Shown: piece after piece, positions 51,345 through 63,280 of the stretch | How positions within the stretch are numbered: the first letter of the stretch is position 1 | Layout: every line of letters starts with the position of its first letter | Translations under genes and position numbers: made by a program | Notes under the pieces: generated by a model | The model's database searches: none | Told to the model about the DNA's origin: nothing | What the model saw: only the letters and a program-made list of their open reading frames with translations | DNA from: Phaseolus vulgaris | Taxonomy: Eukaryota; Streptophyta; Magnoliopsida; Fabales; Fabaceae | Direction: 5' to 3' | Assembly (NCBI RefSeq): GCF_000499845.2 | Contig: NC_023754.2 | Location: 17,403,359 to 17,467,358, forward strand | Length of the DNA: 64,000 bases

Positions 51345-53732
51345 CACCCTTTCAACACTAAATTTCTGTCATGTGGTTACTTTAATGCTTTCTGGCTACT
51401 AATCACTGAATAATAAACTATATTTATAGTTCAAAGTTTAGGCTTAATTAATGTTTACATGAATCAGTTTTGTAATTCATGAACCAAACACAATATTTTA
51501 ACTGTTCTTATAACTTAATGCTAACCTTTCCAGTTTTGTTTCATCTGTTCCAACGTTTTTATCTTCATTTTTTACCTTAGCAATCATCAACTTAAAGTTG
51601 CAATTGAAAACTACAGTTAAATGATTTGCAAAACATTTCATTTCCAATTGCCACTTTATATTATTGTACCGCAAAACGAGTTTAAGATTGAGATTTAACG
51701 ATTACAATAAATTCACAGTAACAACACCAATAATTTCGCAATAACAGTACCAATAAATTCTCAGTAACAGTACCAATAAAATAAATAACATGATTCTTTC
51801 TTTACAAATTTTTATTTATTTTTATTTGCTATAAAATAAATCACAACAGAATCAAACATATAATATAATTCGTTATTTCAAAATCAATAAAATTAATTTC
51901 TTAATTCAATCTAACTAATTAGCCATTAGAATAAATTATATTTATATCAAACATATAATATAATTATTATTTTAACATTAATAAAATTAATTTCTTAATT
52001 CAAAATATTAATACCAAAAATCTAACTAATTAGACCCAATTTAAAAATTAATTTATAATTTTTTAATATATAAAATAATATATAATTTAATTTATAGTAA
52101 CTAATTATTTTTTATCTTTTAAAATAATTTCATTTTAATAATTTTGTTTACTATAAGTTCATTTGAGAGTCTCTTTCTAAGTAATATTAATCTAGAAAGA
52201 ACTCACAAAGAGGGACAATGCTTTGCAAATATAAATTTATTGAACTTCTTAAAAAAAGAGACTATAGAGTATCATATCAATAAATGAATTATGTAGATGA
52301 AGTTGGATTTCAACTTCTTCATCAACCTCTCAAAGAGAGTATGATGCTTAGATACTCATTGTTGACTCTTACAAATTGTTATGTAAAGTTATATATGAGA
52401 CTCTAACCCACAACATGTATTTATGAAATGTTTAACTCAAAAAATATTTTTTTAATTTTTAACAATTTTAATATAATTTAAAAAATGATAAATGCTATGG
52501 TTTTTGAAAAACTAATAACTTATTGTATAAGTTTTTATATATTATGATTATAAAAAAAATTATATATAATAAAAAATATTTAAATTATATATGTAGCAAC
52601 ATTTTTTTTAACAAAGAGAACCCCTCCCCAGCACGCACCATTCTTTTTCTTTCTTCTTTCTCCCTCCATCTCTCTTTTTTATCTTCTCTCTTAATTTCTC
52701 ACTCCATACCTCAACTATTTTAGAATCTGATTGCTGTAGCTGAGTAGTTAAGAAACATTTCTATCCGATCAGAATTTCAAATATAGTAGGTTCATTTTTG
52801 CTCTAAAGATCTTTGTTCTTTGTTTTTTCGTAGGATTAAGTCATCAATCTTGGTGGGGTCAGTTGAGAAGATTAATCCTTTCAACTTATTCTACTATATA
52901 CTGAATTTTTATTTTGTTTGGATAACTTGCATTAGGCCCGTAAATCTTGAAGTTTATCCAGACTGTGGGGAATAAAATTCTAGAAGTTGCTTGAAAAACA
53001 AACAATTAAGGTAAGGGAAACTAAATTTAAGTTTTTAATAGCACCCTAGGCTAGAAGATCTGAATATGGAGGGGACATGGTCCCAAGTTTCATTTTCTCT
53101 TGCAGGGATTGTTAGTTGATAAAATTGTTTGATTTTAGTTGCGTGAACCTGTATAAATATTATATTTTGATAGTTTGAAAGTTAAATATTGTTTTGATGT
53201 TGGAAAGGTTCTTGAATGTTCTGAATTTTTAAATGTTATGTGATTGAATGATATGTTTTATATATGAATGATGAAAATTGTATGAAATTGATGTCATACA
53301 TTTGGGATAATGTATGAGTTGTTGTTTGATGGTACATTAAGTATGAAAAACCTATGTTTAACAGAGATCCTCTGTCTTCACTGATGATCTAAGTCATGTA
53401 GATTAAGATATGAGTTCATACACACCGAGTTCCATTGTAGACACTCGGTATTGGATGTTTGAACTTACCCTGATCCTTTCTATTGGATTCGTTGGTAATC
53501 TTTGAATCAGGTGTTAGTCTCTGGTAGAGGCATACTTAATGAGTCTTCCAGAAGACGAAGTGAGATTGAAAGGAAATCCAATGATTGTGATTGAAAATAG
53601 ATCTATGTGTGGTCTATATGAATGATGAAATTGGTATTGAAATTTTACATGAAATCATTTAAAGAAATGTTTATAAATTATTAGTCTAAATTTGTTCTAT
53701 TTCCATGAATTATGTTATGGATTTTCTTTGCA
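51345..53732. other. Intergenic, AT-rich; nothing recognised with confidence
   Basis: 52440-52600 resembles, in degraded form, the AT-rich stretch at about 55850-55950 (the same order of ACAATTTTAA, TATTGTATAA and TTATAAAAA), so both may be parts of one old repeat family. The moderately complex sequence from 52720 to 53730 has no ORF over 60 codons that I can support. Confidence 0.4.
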
Positions 53733-55080
53733 TTAGGTTACCCTTGTTTTTTGGGGGTGGGGCTCTGATGGAAGGAAGATCGCTTGGGCTTCTTGGGATA
53801 AGGTGTGTGAGCCTCGGGATTCTGGAGGTCTTGGAATCATTGATCTTAGGAAATTTAACTTGGCTTTATTAGGAAAGTGGATTTGGAGACTGGGTACGGA
53901 TAAAGGAGGTTTGTGGAAAGAGATTCTTGATTCTAAGTATGGTGGTTGGAGAAGTTTGAGAGAAGGCGGTAAGTCTAGTAGGGGCTCTCTCTGGTGGAAA
54001 GATTTGAAGGAGGTGTGGGATTCAGAGGGTTGGGGTAGAAGTTTTGAAGATGGGTTTAAGTGGAAAGTGGGGGATGGTAAGGGGATTTCTTTATGGGAGG
54101 ACAGTTGGTTGAGCTGTGGTACTTTGAAGGGAGTTTTTCCGAGACTTTTCTCTCTAAGCTCGGCTAAAAAGCAAAAATGGCTGAGCTTGGGTATTGGTAT
54201 AATGGTGAATGGGTGTGGAATTTGGACTGGCGTAGATCCTTTTTCGACTGGGAGAAGTCTTTGGTGGAACAGTTGTTTCAAAGTTTGCAAGAGGTGAAGT
54301 TGGTTTTTGGGGAGGCGGACAGTTGGGTCTGGAAGATTAGGGAGAGTCAAACTTTCTCAGTCAACTCTGCCTATGTTCAGGTAAGGCGGGTTAGAGGAGG
54401 GGAGTATTCTCCTGTGTATAGTAAGTTGTGGAGGTGCAAAGCCTTGCCATCTGCTTTGTTCACTGCTTGGAGGGTGTTGGAGAATAGGATTGCCTCTAGG
54501 GTTAACTTGGTAAGGCGCGGAGTGGCGGTAGAAAATCTCTTGTGTTGTTTGTGTGGGGAGGAGGAGGAGGAGTCATCTTGTTCTTTGTTTGCAGGTTTGC
54601 TTGGCGTGTCTGGTGTCTGTGCTTTAAGTGGTTTGGTGTGTCGTCTGTAATTCACAAGGACCCTAAGTCAAATTTTTCACAATTCAGGATGAGTCAGACT
54701 TCTGTTTCGGTTAACAAAGTTTGGGGTACAATTTGGGTTGGCATTGTGAGCAAAATCTGGAAACATAGGAACTCGGTCATCTTCAATAGAGGTGTGGCAG
54801 ATGTGTCTGAAGTGTTCGCTTCGGTGCAAGTAAAGGTATGGTCTTGGATTTATGCAAAGTCTCGTTCTGCTTATTTCCCTTATTCTAGTTGGGTTTTAAA
54901 TCCTTTGGCTTGTATGAGGTTGATTCATTAACATTGGTTAGTGTTAGTATGGTTATCCCTTTGCTAATTTGGTAGGCGTTCTAATAGGAGACTGGAGTCA
55001 AGTATTTCTGTATAAGGGTTGGACCACACCTGAAGTGGTTCCTATTTATTTATTTATTTTATTGCTGATAAAAAAAAAAT
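53733..55080 (+). pseudogene. LINE-type retrotransposon relic (3' end of the reverse-transcriptase ORF)
   Basis: The plus strand, in three successive frames, encodes the C-terminal part of a plant LINE (non-LTR) polyprotein. First come KIAWASWDKVCEPRDSGGLG and LRKFNLALLGKWIWRLG (from about 53780). The RT zinc-binding region follows, with FSVNSAYVQV, LWRCKALPSALFTAWRVLEN and CCLCGEEEEESSC (to about 54590). The tail VWGTIWVGIVSKIWKHRNSV ends at a stop at 54931. At least two frameshifts separate the parts. A-rich sequence at about 55070-55080 fits a LINE 3' tail. The upstream reverse-transcriptase core and endonuclease are missing, as in typical 5'-truncated insertions. No clear target-site duplication was found. 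Confidence 0.78.
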
Positions 55081-56527
55081 GAGAAAGATTTCATAATAAT
55101 TGAGTCAGCAAGACCCTCGGCATTCCTCATCCATGAGTTGCATTACCACAATCATAATTTGTTTGCAGATTGATATTGATATCATGAATTCATTAAGCAT
55201 GCGTGTGTTAAAGCTTTTATTAGACAATATTCCTGTTGCATTCATTTAGTTTTTATCAATATGTTAAATTAAATTTAATAGAAATAACAAAAACTTTCGT
55301 TTAATAATTTATATATCTAACTAAACTTTAAACATATATGTCTGATTATTTATGTGTTATTCTATATTTAATACTTGATTATTAATTTTGTAATATAATA
55401 TAATTAAAATAATTATTTGAATGTATATACACACACAATTATACACGTCTATTTAATATTCTCAAAATATTAAATTAGTCTAACCATACTAGCTCGGTTG
55501 TGTTTTTAGAAATCAATGATGGGTCGTGTTTTTAGAAATCAATTGTATTTTTAGAAATCAATGATGGGTCAAATTAATCGAGTTGATTTATTTTTTCATC
55601 TTTAATTAAATATTAAATTTTATTAGATCTAAAGTCTTTATTTTCTGTCCTCGCATGATGCTAATATTTTAATTTTAAATCTGTAAAATAATATGATTAG
55701 AGTCACTATTATAGTAATATAATGAGGCTTCATCACTTTTTTTTAATGTGTCTGTGTCAGACAAATGGATCGGACACCAAATACGACGACTCGTCGTATG
55801 ACACTTATATGTATCGATAAAGTGTCTAATTCAAAAAATATTTGTTGAATTTTTGACAATTTTAACAAAATTTAAAAAAAAAATACATTAATTTTTAAAA
55901 TCTCAAATTTATTGTATAAATTTTTAGTATAATTATAAAAATAAGGAACAAATCATTTTGAACTAACCATGAAAAACAAACATTTTTCTGTTAAAAAAAC
56001 TGAAATACACATAAATCATTATTGTCAATTTATATAATTTATAATTATATAATATATAAATTTGTATTCCCGTATTCTATATTTTAAAAATTATACGTAT
56101 TTTTGTGTCGTGTCAGTGTCTATGTTAACTCCACTATTGTTTTATTTTGAAAAAAATGTTAATAACTTAAAATAGAAGAGATACATAAAATACTATTGAT
56201 ATTGATATTCGAATAATTAGAACATAAAAGTGAGTAATAATAATGATCCATCCAAAACAATAACTTATTAGTTTAATAGAAAAATTGTGAAAAAATATAA
56301 ATAAACGTACACAATATTTATTCCAAATAATGCAACATTAAACGAATTACATTAACATGTAAGTATTTAAATGACCAAATTTCAATTTATTTAAAGACGA
56401 TGAATTAAAGTGCAATTAATCATTCTACCAAAAATAAATACAATTATTCCAAATTTAGGTCTTATTTTGTGTAAAATGTGGAAATCTCAAAACGAGACTC
56501 TTTCCATACATCCTCAGCCAGTTTTTG
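55081..56527. other. AT-rich intergenic sequence with small tandem repeats
   Basis: At about 55498-55567 the motif GTGTTTTTAGAAATCAATGA occurs about three times in tandem (period about 30). The stretch 55750-56120 has GTGTC/GACAC-type motifs at both ends and may be a decayed repeat. No gene is supported. Confidence 0.5.
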
Positions 56528-56947
56528 TCAATGAAACTTTGTTGAACTATCAATCAAATACTGTTTAAATGATGAAGGGTGGTTACATTCATTCCAAATT
56601 TGTTTACTCCTTTGCAAAATTTGGGGTTTATTTTCTTTAGATCCTCGTAAGTTGATAACATATGTTGTTAATGTGTCGTGACATTGTTTTCCCACTTCAC
56701 GAATGTTGTTGCAACAATTCTGGGTAATTGTTTCATTGTCAAGAAACATCGTACCAAACATGTAGAGATCATCACATGGTGGATGCAACTTTAGTATACA
56801 ATCAGTTAAGAGTTTTTCATAACTGTTCATAGGTGAGATAGGACCCTCGTATGGATCAAAATCTTCATATGAAATGCTTGGTTTCACCAAGGAATTCACA
56901 ATGGCCAAGAACATCATCATTTCACAAAGTTTAATGGATGCTGCCAT
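56528..56947 (-). CDS. Small secreted cysteine-rich prolamin-like (ECA1-type) protein
   Basis: Single-exon gene for 139 residues. Residues 1-27 (MAASIKLCEMMMFLAIVNSL, then KPSIS) look like a signal peptide, so the product is probably secreted. The mature part has six cysteines in the order C-x(n)-C-x(n)-CC-x(n)-C-x(n)-C: LLTDC, LHPPC, QNCCNN, GKQC and WNEC. This is the layout of the Prolamin_like/ECA1 family, to which egg-cell and other reproductive secreted proteins of plants belong; the function of this member is not known. A broken relative on the same strand lies at 48401-51344, so the two are likely tandem duplicates. The ORF is intact and the pattern complete, which favours a real gene, but expression cannot be judged. 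Confidence 0.75.
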   Translation of the reverse strand: MAASIKLCEMMMFLAIVNSLVKPSISYEDFDPYEGPISPMNSYEKLLTDCILKLHPPCDDLYMFGTMFLDNETITQNCCNNIREVGKQCHDTLTTYVINLRGSKENKPQILQRSKQIWNECNHPSSFKQYLIDSSTKFH

Positions 56948-57942
56948 GACCTTTTAACCAATGAAATTTGTTGAGGCTTAGAAATTCACTTTCTTCGTAA
57001 TAACAACATAATAAAATTCTATTTATGGTTGAAGTTTTAAGGTTTTTCTAACGTTTATGTGCATGAGTTTTTGTAACTAATGAAACATACCAATATTTTA
57101 AATGATATTAATTAAGTATTGTAATAACGCTTGGAATTTTAAATTACAAATATATAAGATGTTATTTAAATTTAAGATATCATACCTATAAAGTTTGAGT
57201 GAAAGAGATTTATCACTATTAAGATAAACTTATATATTAAGATGTGAACTTTAAGTTTAATTTAATCTTATTTAATTGATTTATGAAGTGAGGGTTACAC
57301 CCATTTCTATATTAATAAATATTTTTATCTCTAGTTGATTAGAGATTTCCAACACACTCCTCTTGCCGAAACACCAAACTCGTACATTAATTAAGTTTAC
57401 TAAACTCTTGTTAGGATAGATAAACTATAAATGACTCTAATATCATATTAATAAATATCATATTAATAAGTGAACTTATAATTCAACCTTATAAAATTAG
57501 CTTATAAGATAAGGTTAATATATTAATAATTTTTTTTATATCTAGTCGGTGTGTGATCTCCAAAACCAAATAAATTTGTATTCATCAATAAGATTCTCAC
57601 ACTAGTATAAAATTTAAATTGACATCTTTGTTAAATATGAATAGAATCTTTATCAATTACACAAGCGTTTGGTAATTGTGTTTGTGCCTACTAATTTAAT
57701 ACTTACATATTTCTTATTAATAATATATTTGTATTTCTTTAAAGAAAAAACAAGATTTTTGCATAATATTCCACTCAACGTATGGTTAATAATTTGAGCA
57801 ACATTTAATAATTATGGGTAGTAAATTAATACGCCTCCATTAATTATGGTTAAGAACAAATATAGTTTTTCGTTCAAATGGCAAAATAGGTTGAGTTGCT
57901 GGATAATAGAATGTCAAATCGGTTCGTGGCCCAAAATTGTTT
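56948..57942. other. Upstream flank of the prolamin-like gene
   Basis: AT-rich. No coding region or clear promoter motif is recognised. The segment 57180-57600 includes an internal near-repeat (ATATTAATAAATAT-type sentences) of unknown origin. Confidence 0.4.
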
Positions 57943-59179
57943 GGGCTATTTCTTTCTACACCTCCCTAATATCTCCTAGAACTGCATAGACCAAATAAAA
58001 ATATATTTTTGTTCTTAAAAATATACATTCTATATTTTACAATTTAGATTTTTTTTATTTATACCTGTAAAATTTGGAAAATATTTTTGGATTGAAATAA
58101 TTTTCGGATTTTACAATCCGAAATACTTTTTCTTTAAAAGAGTATATTCTAGATTACAAAATTTAGAAAGATATTTTCAAATTTAAAAATATCTTCTAAA
58201 TTTTATAATTCAAAAATATTTTTTAAATTTTATAATTTAAAAGATATTTTTTTAAAGAAACTTTATAGATTATAGTATTTGGGAAGGATTTACAATGGAC
58301 AAATACCTTCCCAATTCTCCAGATTCTATAATTTAGAGTTTTTTTACCATCTATTTCAAAATGAAAAATATTAATATAACAAAGAATATTTTAGCATTTT
58401 AAGAAATACTAGGTGCTCAGAAAGTTATGGAATTACGTAAACAAACAATCAATTATTTGTGGTGGTCCAGTATTTATAGATTGTTCAAATTATATACATA
58501 TTTTTCAGACAATTTTTTTTCCTAATAATTACTGTTGTAGTGAATAATTGAGACACATAGAAAGAGTTGAAGAGTTCTATCTGCACCAAAATACTCTGAT
58601 TGGAAACATAAAATAAATATATTCTCTCTGTTCTCCATCGAACAAATAGAAATTATATTACTTTTGGATAAATTTAATCATTTTTTAGCATGATCTAATT
58701 AAGTTCAATTCGAGCATAATCCAAAAAAAATAAAAATATAAGACCTTGTTCATAAAGTTAAAATTGAATTGAATTTTTTTTATCTAATTTATTATGATTC
58801 CTCATTCACGTTAAATAGAGTAATTTATTAGTATCTTAAGTATACGAGAGCCATCCATACAAAACATAAAAATACATTTTTATCCTTCTTATGTCACTTT
58901 CATAGAATACTTTATGAATTATGTAATCTGAACACGTATTTGAAAAAAAACTTCCGGATTATATAATCCGGAAGCTAAAAAAGACTTCCGGATTACATAA
59001 TCCAGAAACTAATCATGCATATGGAAAATGCTTAAGGATTATGTAATCCAGAAACTAATTACGAATTTGGAAAAAGACTTTCAAATTACATAATCTAAAA
59101 TATTACAGGGGTATTTTTGGAAATATAAAAATTTATGGAGGTGAGAAAAAAATATATGGAGGTGCAGGAAGAAACAGCC
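57943..59179. mobile_element. 1.2-kb terminal-inverted-repeat element with GGATTATATAATCC palindromes
   Basis: The left end GGGCTATTTCTTTCTACACC is matched by the right end in reverse complement, GGCTGTTTCTTCCTGCACC. The right part carries three successive palindromic motifs of the form TCCGGATTAYRTAATCCRGA (58951-58974, 58985-59007, 59029-59054). Poly-A/T segments fill the rest and there is no transposase ORF. A small related copy is at 19507-19763. Long inverted ends and no conserved TSD make a Mutator-like origin possible but unproven. Confidence 0.6.
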
Positions 59180-59218
59180 AACACATAAAATATAATTTAA
59201 TGTCCATCCAATAACAAA

Positions 59219-59589
59219 CACTACAAGAAAATCATTAAATAAAAATTAATTATAGAAATAAAAAATAATTAGTTGCTACATTAATAAAATTAAATACTAT
59301 TTTAGAGAAAAAAAATTATTAGTATCTAAATAAGTTTCTATTATTGATAAATAATTTCTAAATTAGTATTTAATTAATTATCTAAGTTTTATCTACCAAT
59401 TATTTAAATAATTGGTAGCTAAAACTTAGGTAGCTAATTAGATACCAATTTAAAAATTATTTATTAATAATAGAAACTAATTTAGATATCAATATTTTTT
59501 TTAAAAATCTTTAAAAAATATCTAAATTAATCAATATAAAAACTAGTATTTTTTTAAAAATTTAATTTATATTTAATTATTTTCTAGTA
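59219..59589. mobile_element. CACTA-type MITE with 3-bp target duplication
   Basis: Starts CACTACAAGAAAATCATTAA and ends TTAATTATTTTCTAGTA (terminal G changed to A). It is flanked by aaa on both sides, as expected for a 3-bp CACTA target duplication. The interior is self-complementary around about 59400. Non-coding. Confidence 0.7.
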
Positions 59590-60743
59590 AAATATTCTTT
59601 CCATCTTTATATGTTTTTCTATAACTTTTAAATTCATTAAGTAAGTGAAAGATAATTTTTTTTCTTGTCACTATTACTTCTAAATTCATTGAACTATAGT
59701 TAAAAGGATTACATAAATTGGTTAAGCATATCGTATGGATTATATATAAATTTTTAACATGTTTTTAAAGGATAAATTTTTAAACTCTCATGTAACTATT
59801 CTCTAAAAACTTGTACCAGTTTTAACACAATTTTCATAAAAAATAGAAGTGATTAATTATTCCAAAAGTAATTTTAAAGAGTATTTTTTCATCTATATAC
59901 TTTATTTATTTTTAATGTTTTAAAAATATTTTATAAGTTATTCTTATATTATTAATGATGAATTAGAAGTTAATTCTTCTCACATAACTACTAATAACAA
60001 GTTAAAGAGGTTTTAACAATGTTAGACACAACTATTAATATTTGAAAATTTTGAGTGGACAGAAAAGTGAATAATTTGGTCCTAACATAATTTATTTTAT
60101 AAAAAGTGAGCACCAATGAATCTTCCAAAATCACTTACTTGAAATAACATAAACTATTATACAATTAATTGATGGAAAATAATAGTTAAACAAAAATCTT
60201 ACACAGAAAACTTTTCTGAGGAAAAAAAAAACTTACCCAGAAATAATATGAAAAATGTATTTTCAGAAGTTTAACCTATAGAAAAATTTAGCTACCTTTC
60301 CAAAATCTGAACATTATGCTGTCACTGTCTCATAGCTAAATTAGGCTATTTCTGAACCTTTCATATGAGGCAAGTGGCAGAGTGTCTTCAAAGCTTCAAA
60401 CAAATATCTGATAGCAACTTGCAAGCCAATTAATTTCAAACTACAAATGGAATCTGTATTCAATCCAAACATTACAAAACAATCATTTTTTTTTGTCACA
60501 GGTGAAAAAGAGGATTCTGTTTAGAGATAGTTTAGTGCAAGCATAAAGTTTCAATTTTTATTTTAATAATTTTTATATATTATATATTATATATTAAAAG
60601 AAGTAAATTTAAATCCAATTTATTAATATATTGAGGTGGGCGAGATGTGTATAGTGATATCTAATATAAAAATATTATTATAAAAAATCCAATTTATTAA
60701 TACAAAATTATAATTTATTAAAACAAAGTCAGGTTTGTAAAAT
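59590..60743. other. Intergenic, AT-rich, nothing recognised
   Basis: No gene or bounded repeat seen. Confidence 0.4.
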
Positions 60744-61097
60744 CACTAACATAAACCTGAAATAAAAACCGATTTTAGAGACAAAAAATAATTAGTTGTT
60801 ATAATAACTAAATTAGAGATCATTTTACAAATTAAAAAAAAAAATGATTTCTAAATTAGTTTTTATTATTATTAAATGATTTCTAAATTAGTATCTAATA
60901 GCAACTAAGGTTTTAACTATCAATTATTTAGTTTCTAAATTTGGTAGCAAAAATCTCTAAGTTGCTAATTAGATACCAATTTAGAAACCATTTAACAATA
61001 GTAGAAACTAATTTAGAAACCAAATTTTTTTTAATCTATAAAATGGTATCTAATTTAGTCATTATAACAACTAATTATTTCATGTTTTCTTGTAGTG
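60744..61097. mobile_element. CACTA-type MITE with 3-bp target duplication
   Basis: The right terminus is CATGTTTTCTTGTAGTG, and the left starts CACTAACATAAACC. It is flanked by aat on both sides. The interior repeats and inverts motifs such as TTAGAAACCA and AATTAGATACCA, giving a long potential hairpin. Same family as 21739, 34258, 59219 and 62166. Confidence 0.72.
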
Positions 61098-61100
61098 AAT

Positions 61101-61580
61101 GATGATTTTTATTTATATATTGTAATTTATATTGTAACAATTATTAAATAACAACTAATTTTAAAAATAAAGAAATTAATTATTATATTAACTTAGTTAG
61201 ATACTATTTTATAAATTTAAAAATTATTAATAAATAAAGTAATTTTTATTATTAATAAAAATTTATAAATTAATATTAAACATTAGTTATTAATATTTTA
61301 ACTATTAATTATTTTAAATTTAAATTTAATCTTTATATGAACTAATTTAAAATATAAAATAACTAGTTCATACAAAAGTTAATTTAAAATTTAAAATAAT
61401 TAATAACAAAAATATTAATAATTAATGTTTCATATTAATTTAAAATTGTTATTAATAATAAAAACTATAAATTACAATAATTTTTAATTTATAATACAAT
61501 GTCTAACTTAATCAATATAAAAATATTTTTTTAAAATTAATTTCTATTTTAATGATTTTTTATAATGATAATTTTATCTT
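61101..61580. mobile_element. Degraded MITE copy of the same family
   Basis: Carries the family motifs (AACTAATTTTAAAAATAAAG, TTTCTATTTTAATGATTTTT) and a self-complementary interior, but neither end is intact. Confidence 0.5.
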
Positions 61581-61800
61581 TGTTAATGTGAAGGGTTAAA
61601 AACATAAAAAAGGTGTTTGAAATTACCTTCAAGTCAGACTCTTATTTTCAACTATTTAACGTGGGTATTTGATACAATTAGTGATAATGAGATTCAAAGC
61701 GAGTCTTTTTTGAATTGCAAATCCAGATTTAAATAAAATCTGATAATTTTTTTACTTAAAATACATTTTTCACACTCATCATACATAATAGATATAATTA

Positions 61801-62166
61801 TAACTAACAACAAAATCTTCCTAAACAAAATAATAAAATATAAACTAATTTTAAAGATAAAAAATAATTAGTTGCTATAGTGATTAAATTAGAAACTATT
61901 TTAAAAACTAAAAATACTTTTGATTTATAAATTGGTATCTAATTAGCTACCAAAGTTTTTGTTACCAAATTTAGAATCTAAATAATTGGTAGTTAAAACT
62001 TTGATAACTAATTAGATACCAATCTATAAACTATTTAATAATAATAGAAACTAATTTATAAATCAAAATTTTTTTAGTTTATAAAATGACCTCTAATTTA
62101 ATCACTATAGTAAATAATTATTTTTGGTTTTTAAAATTAGTTTTTATTTCATGATTTTTTGTAGTG
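61801..62166. mobile_element. CACTA-type MITE with a good right end
   Basis: Ends TTTCATGATTTTTTGTAGTG at 62166. The left end is worn (near 61801, ACTAACAACAAAATC). The interior inverted motifs around 61930-62050 match the other copies. Confidence 0.6.
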
Positions 62167-63280
62167 CTATATACAAAATTTGAATCTTATTATTGTGAGA
62201 TAATTTTTTTTGTCTTATTAGCTGGATCAAGTTTGATTACTGTAATTACTAGACGAATCCAATGATTGAACATATATTTTAAGTGTAGGAAGTAAAATAA
62301 TGTTTATTATGATCTAAACTAAAATGGTATGGTGAAAGAAGGAAAGTTGGAGGGTGAAAGTTGAAGTAGTAAACGATGGAGAGAATGATGCAGACTAGCA
62401 TTAAGAAAGCAAGGAGGAAGATATTTTGGGTGGAAGAAAGGCATTTTAGGAAAAGAGATAAGAGATTAGAAGAGAGGGTTTTGGGTGGGAGAGAAAGAGA
62501 GAAGAAGAGATAAGAAGATTGAGATTAATAGGTGTTGCATTGTCATATATAACATAACATATCAATTTCTGCATGTCTTTGTCCTAATAAAGATATCTGC
62601 ATGTGTCCACCCTTCACTGTGTTTTCCTCAACCTTTTCAATTCCTTTCTCTTCTCATGCCTTACTTTATTAATTGCTTTTATCATTCTATTTGCATCTCC
62701 TTCTCCATCCACAGATCATTTCCTATCTCTTTCAATTTTTTTTTAAATACATTTCTCACTGCTAATCTAAACCACAGATATATACATCTATATCACATAT
62801 CCATATCTATTTATTATTCATCACTTAATTATGAACACAAGTTTATCTCAATTTATATCATCAAAACCAACCAATTATATTCATCTATCTATTCTCTCTC
62901 TCTCTCTCTCTCTGGTTGAAGGTCTTGGATTAGCTTTATGATTGAAAAAAATAGGTTAGGAAGTGTTAAAAGAGTCTCCTCTATGAGGTAGATTGGATAT
63001 GATTTAATATTGTTTTTATAATCTTTAATACAAGAAACCTGTGAAAAGTGTGGAGGCAAGCATAGTATTTAGGTTTGTCAATTCCTATACATCCATTCTA
63101 GTACAACCTATAGTTTTTGCTGACTAATTTGTTGTGCTCACTCTCCAACTTACTTGCATTAATTTTATTAATATTTTATTATTGTATAGTGTTATTTTGT
63201 ATATTGAATATGATTAAATAATTTTATCAATATCATACATTTATAGTTATAAATATAAATTTTTATTAAATGATTTATAT
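62167..63280. other. Intergenic; one low-complexity ORF, (CT)n tract
   Basis: A 144-codon ORF at 62485-62919 is dominated by S, I, Y, F and H, ends in a (CT)n-encoded SLSLSLSG and has no domain; I do not call it a gene. The (CT)n tract is at about 62892-62913. Confidence 0.5.
62892..62913. repeat. (CT)n microsatellite
   Basis: An unbroken run of about 11 CT units. Confidence 0.9.

Noticed and set aside
62485..62919. 144-codon ORF near the right end
   Set aside because: Dominated by I, S, Y, F and H in AT-rich DNA and runs into a CT microsatellite; no family recognised.
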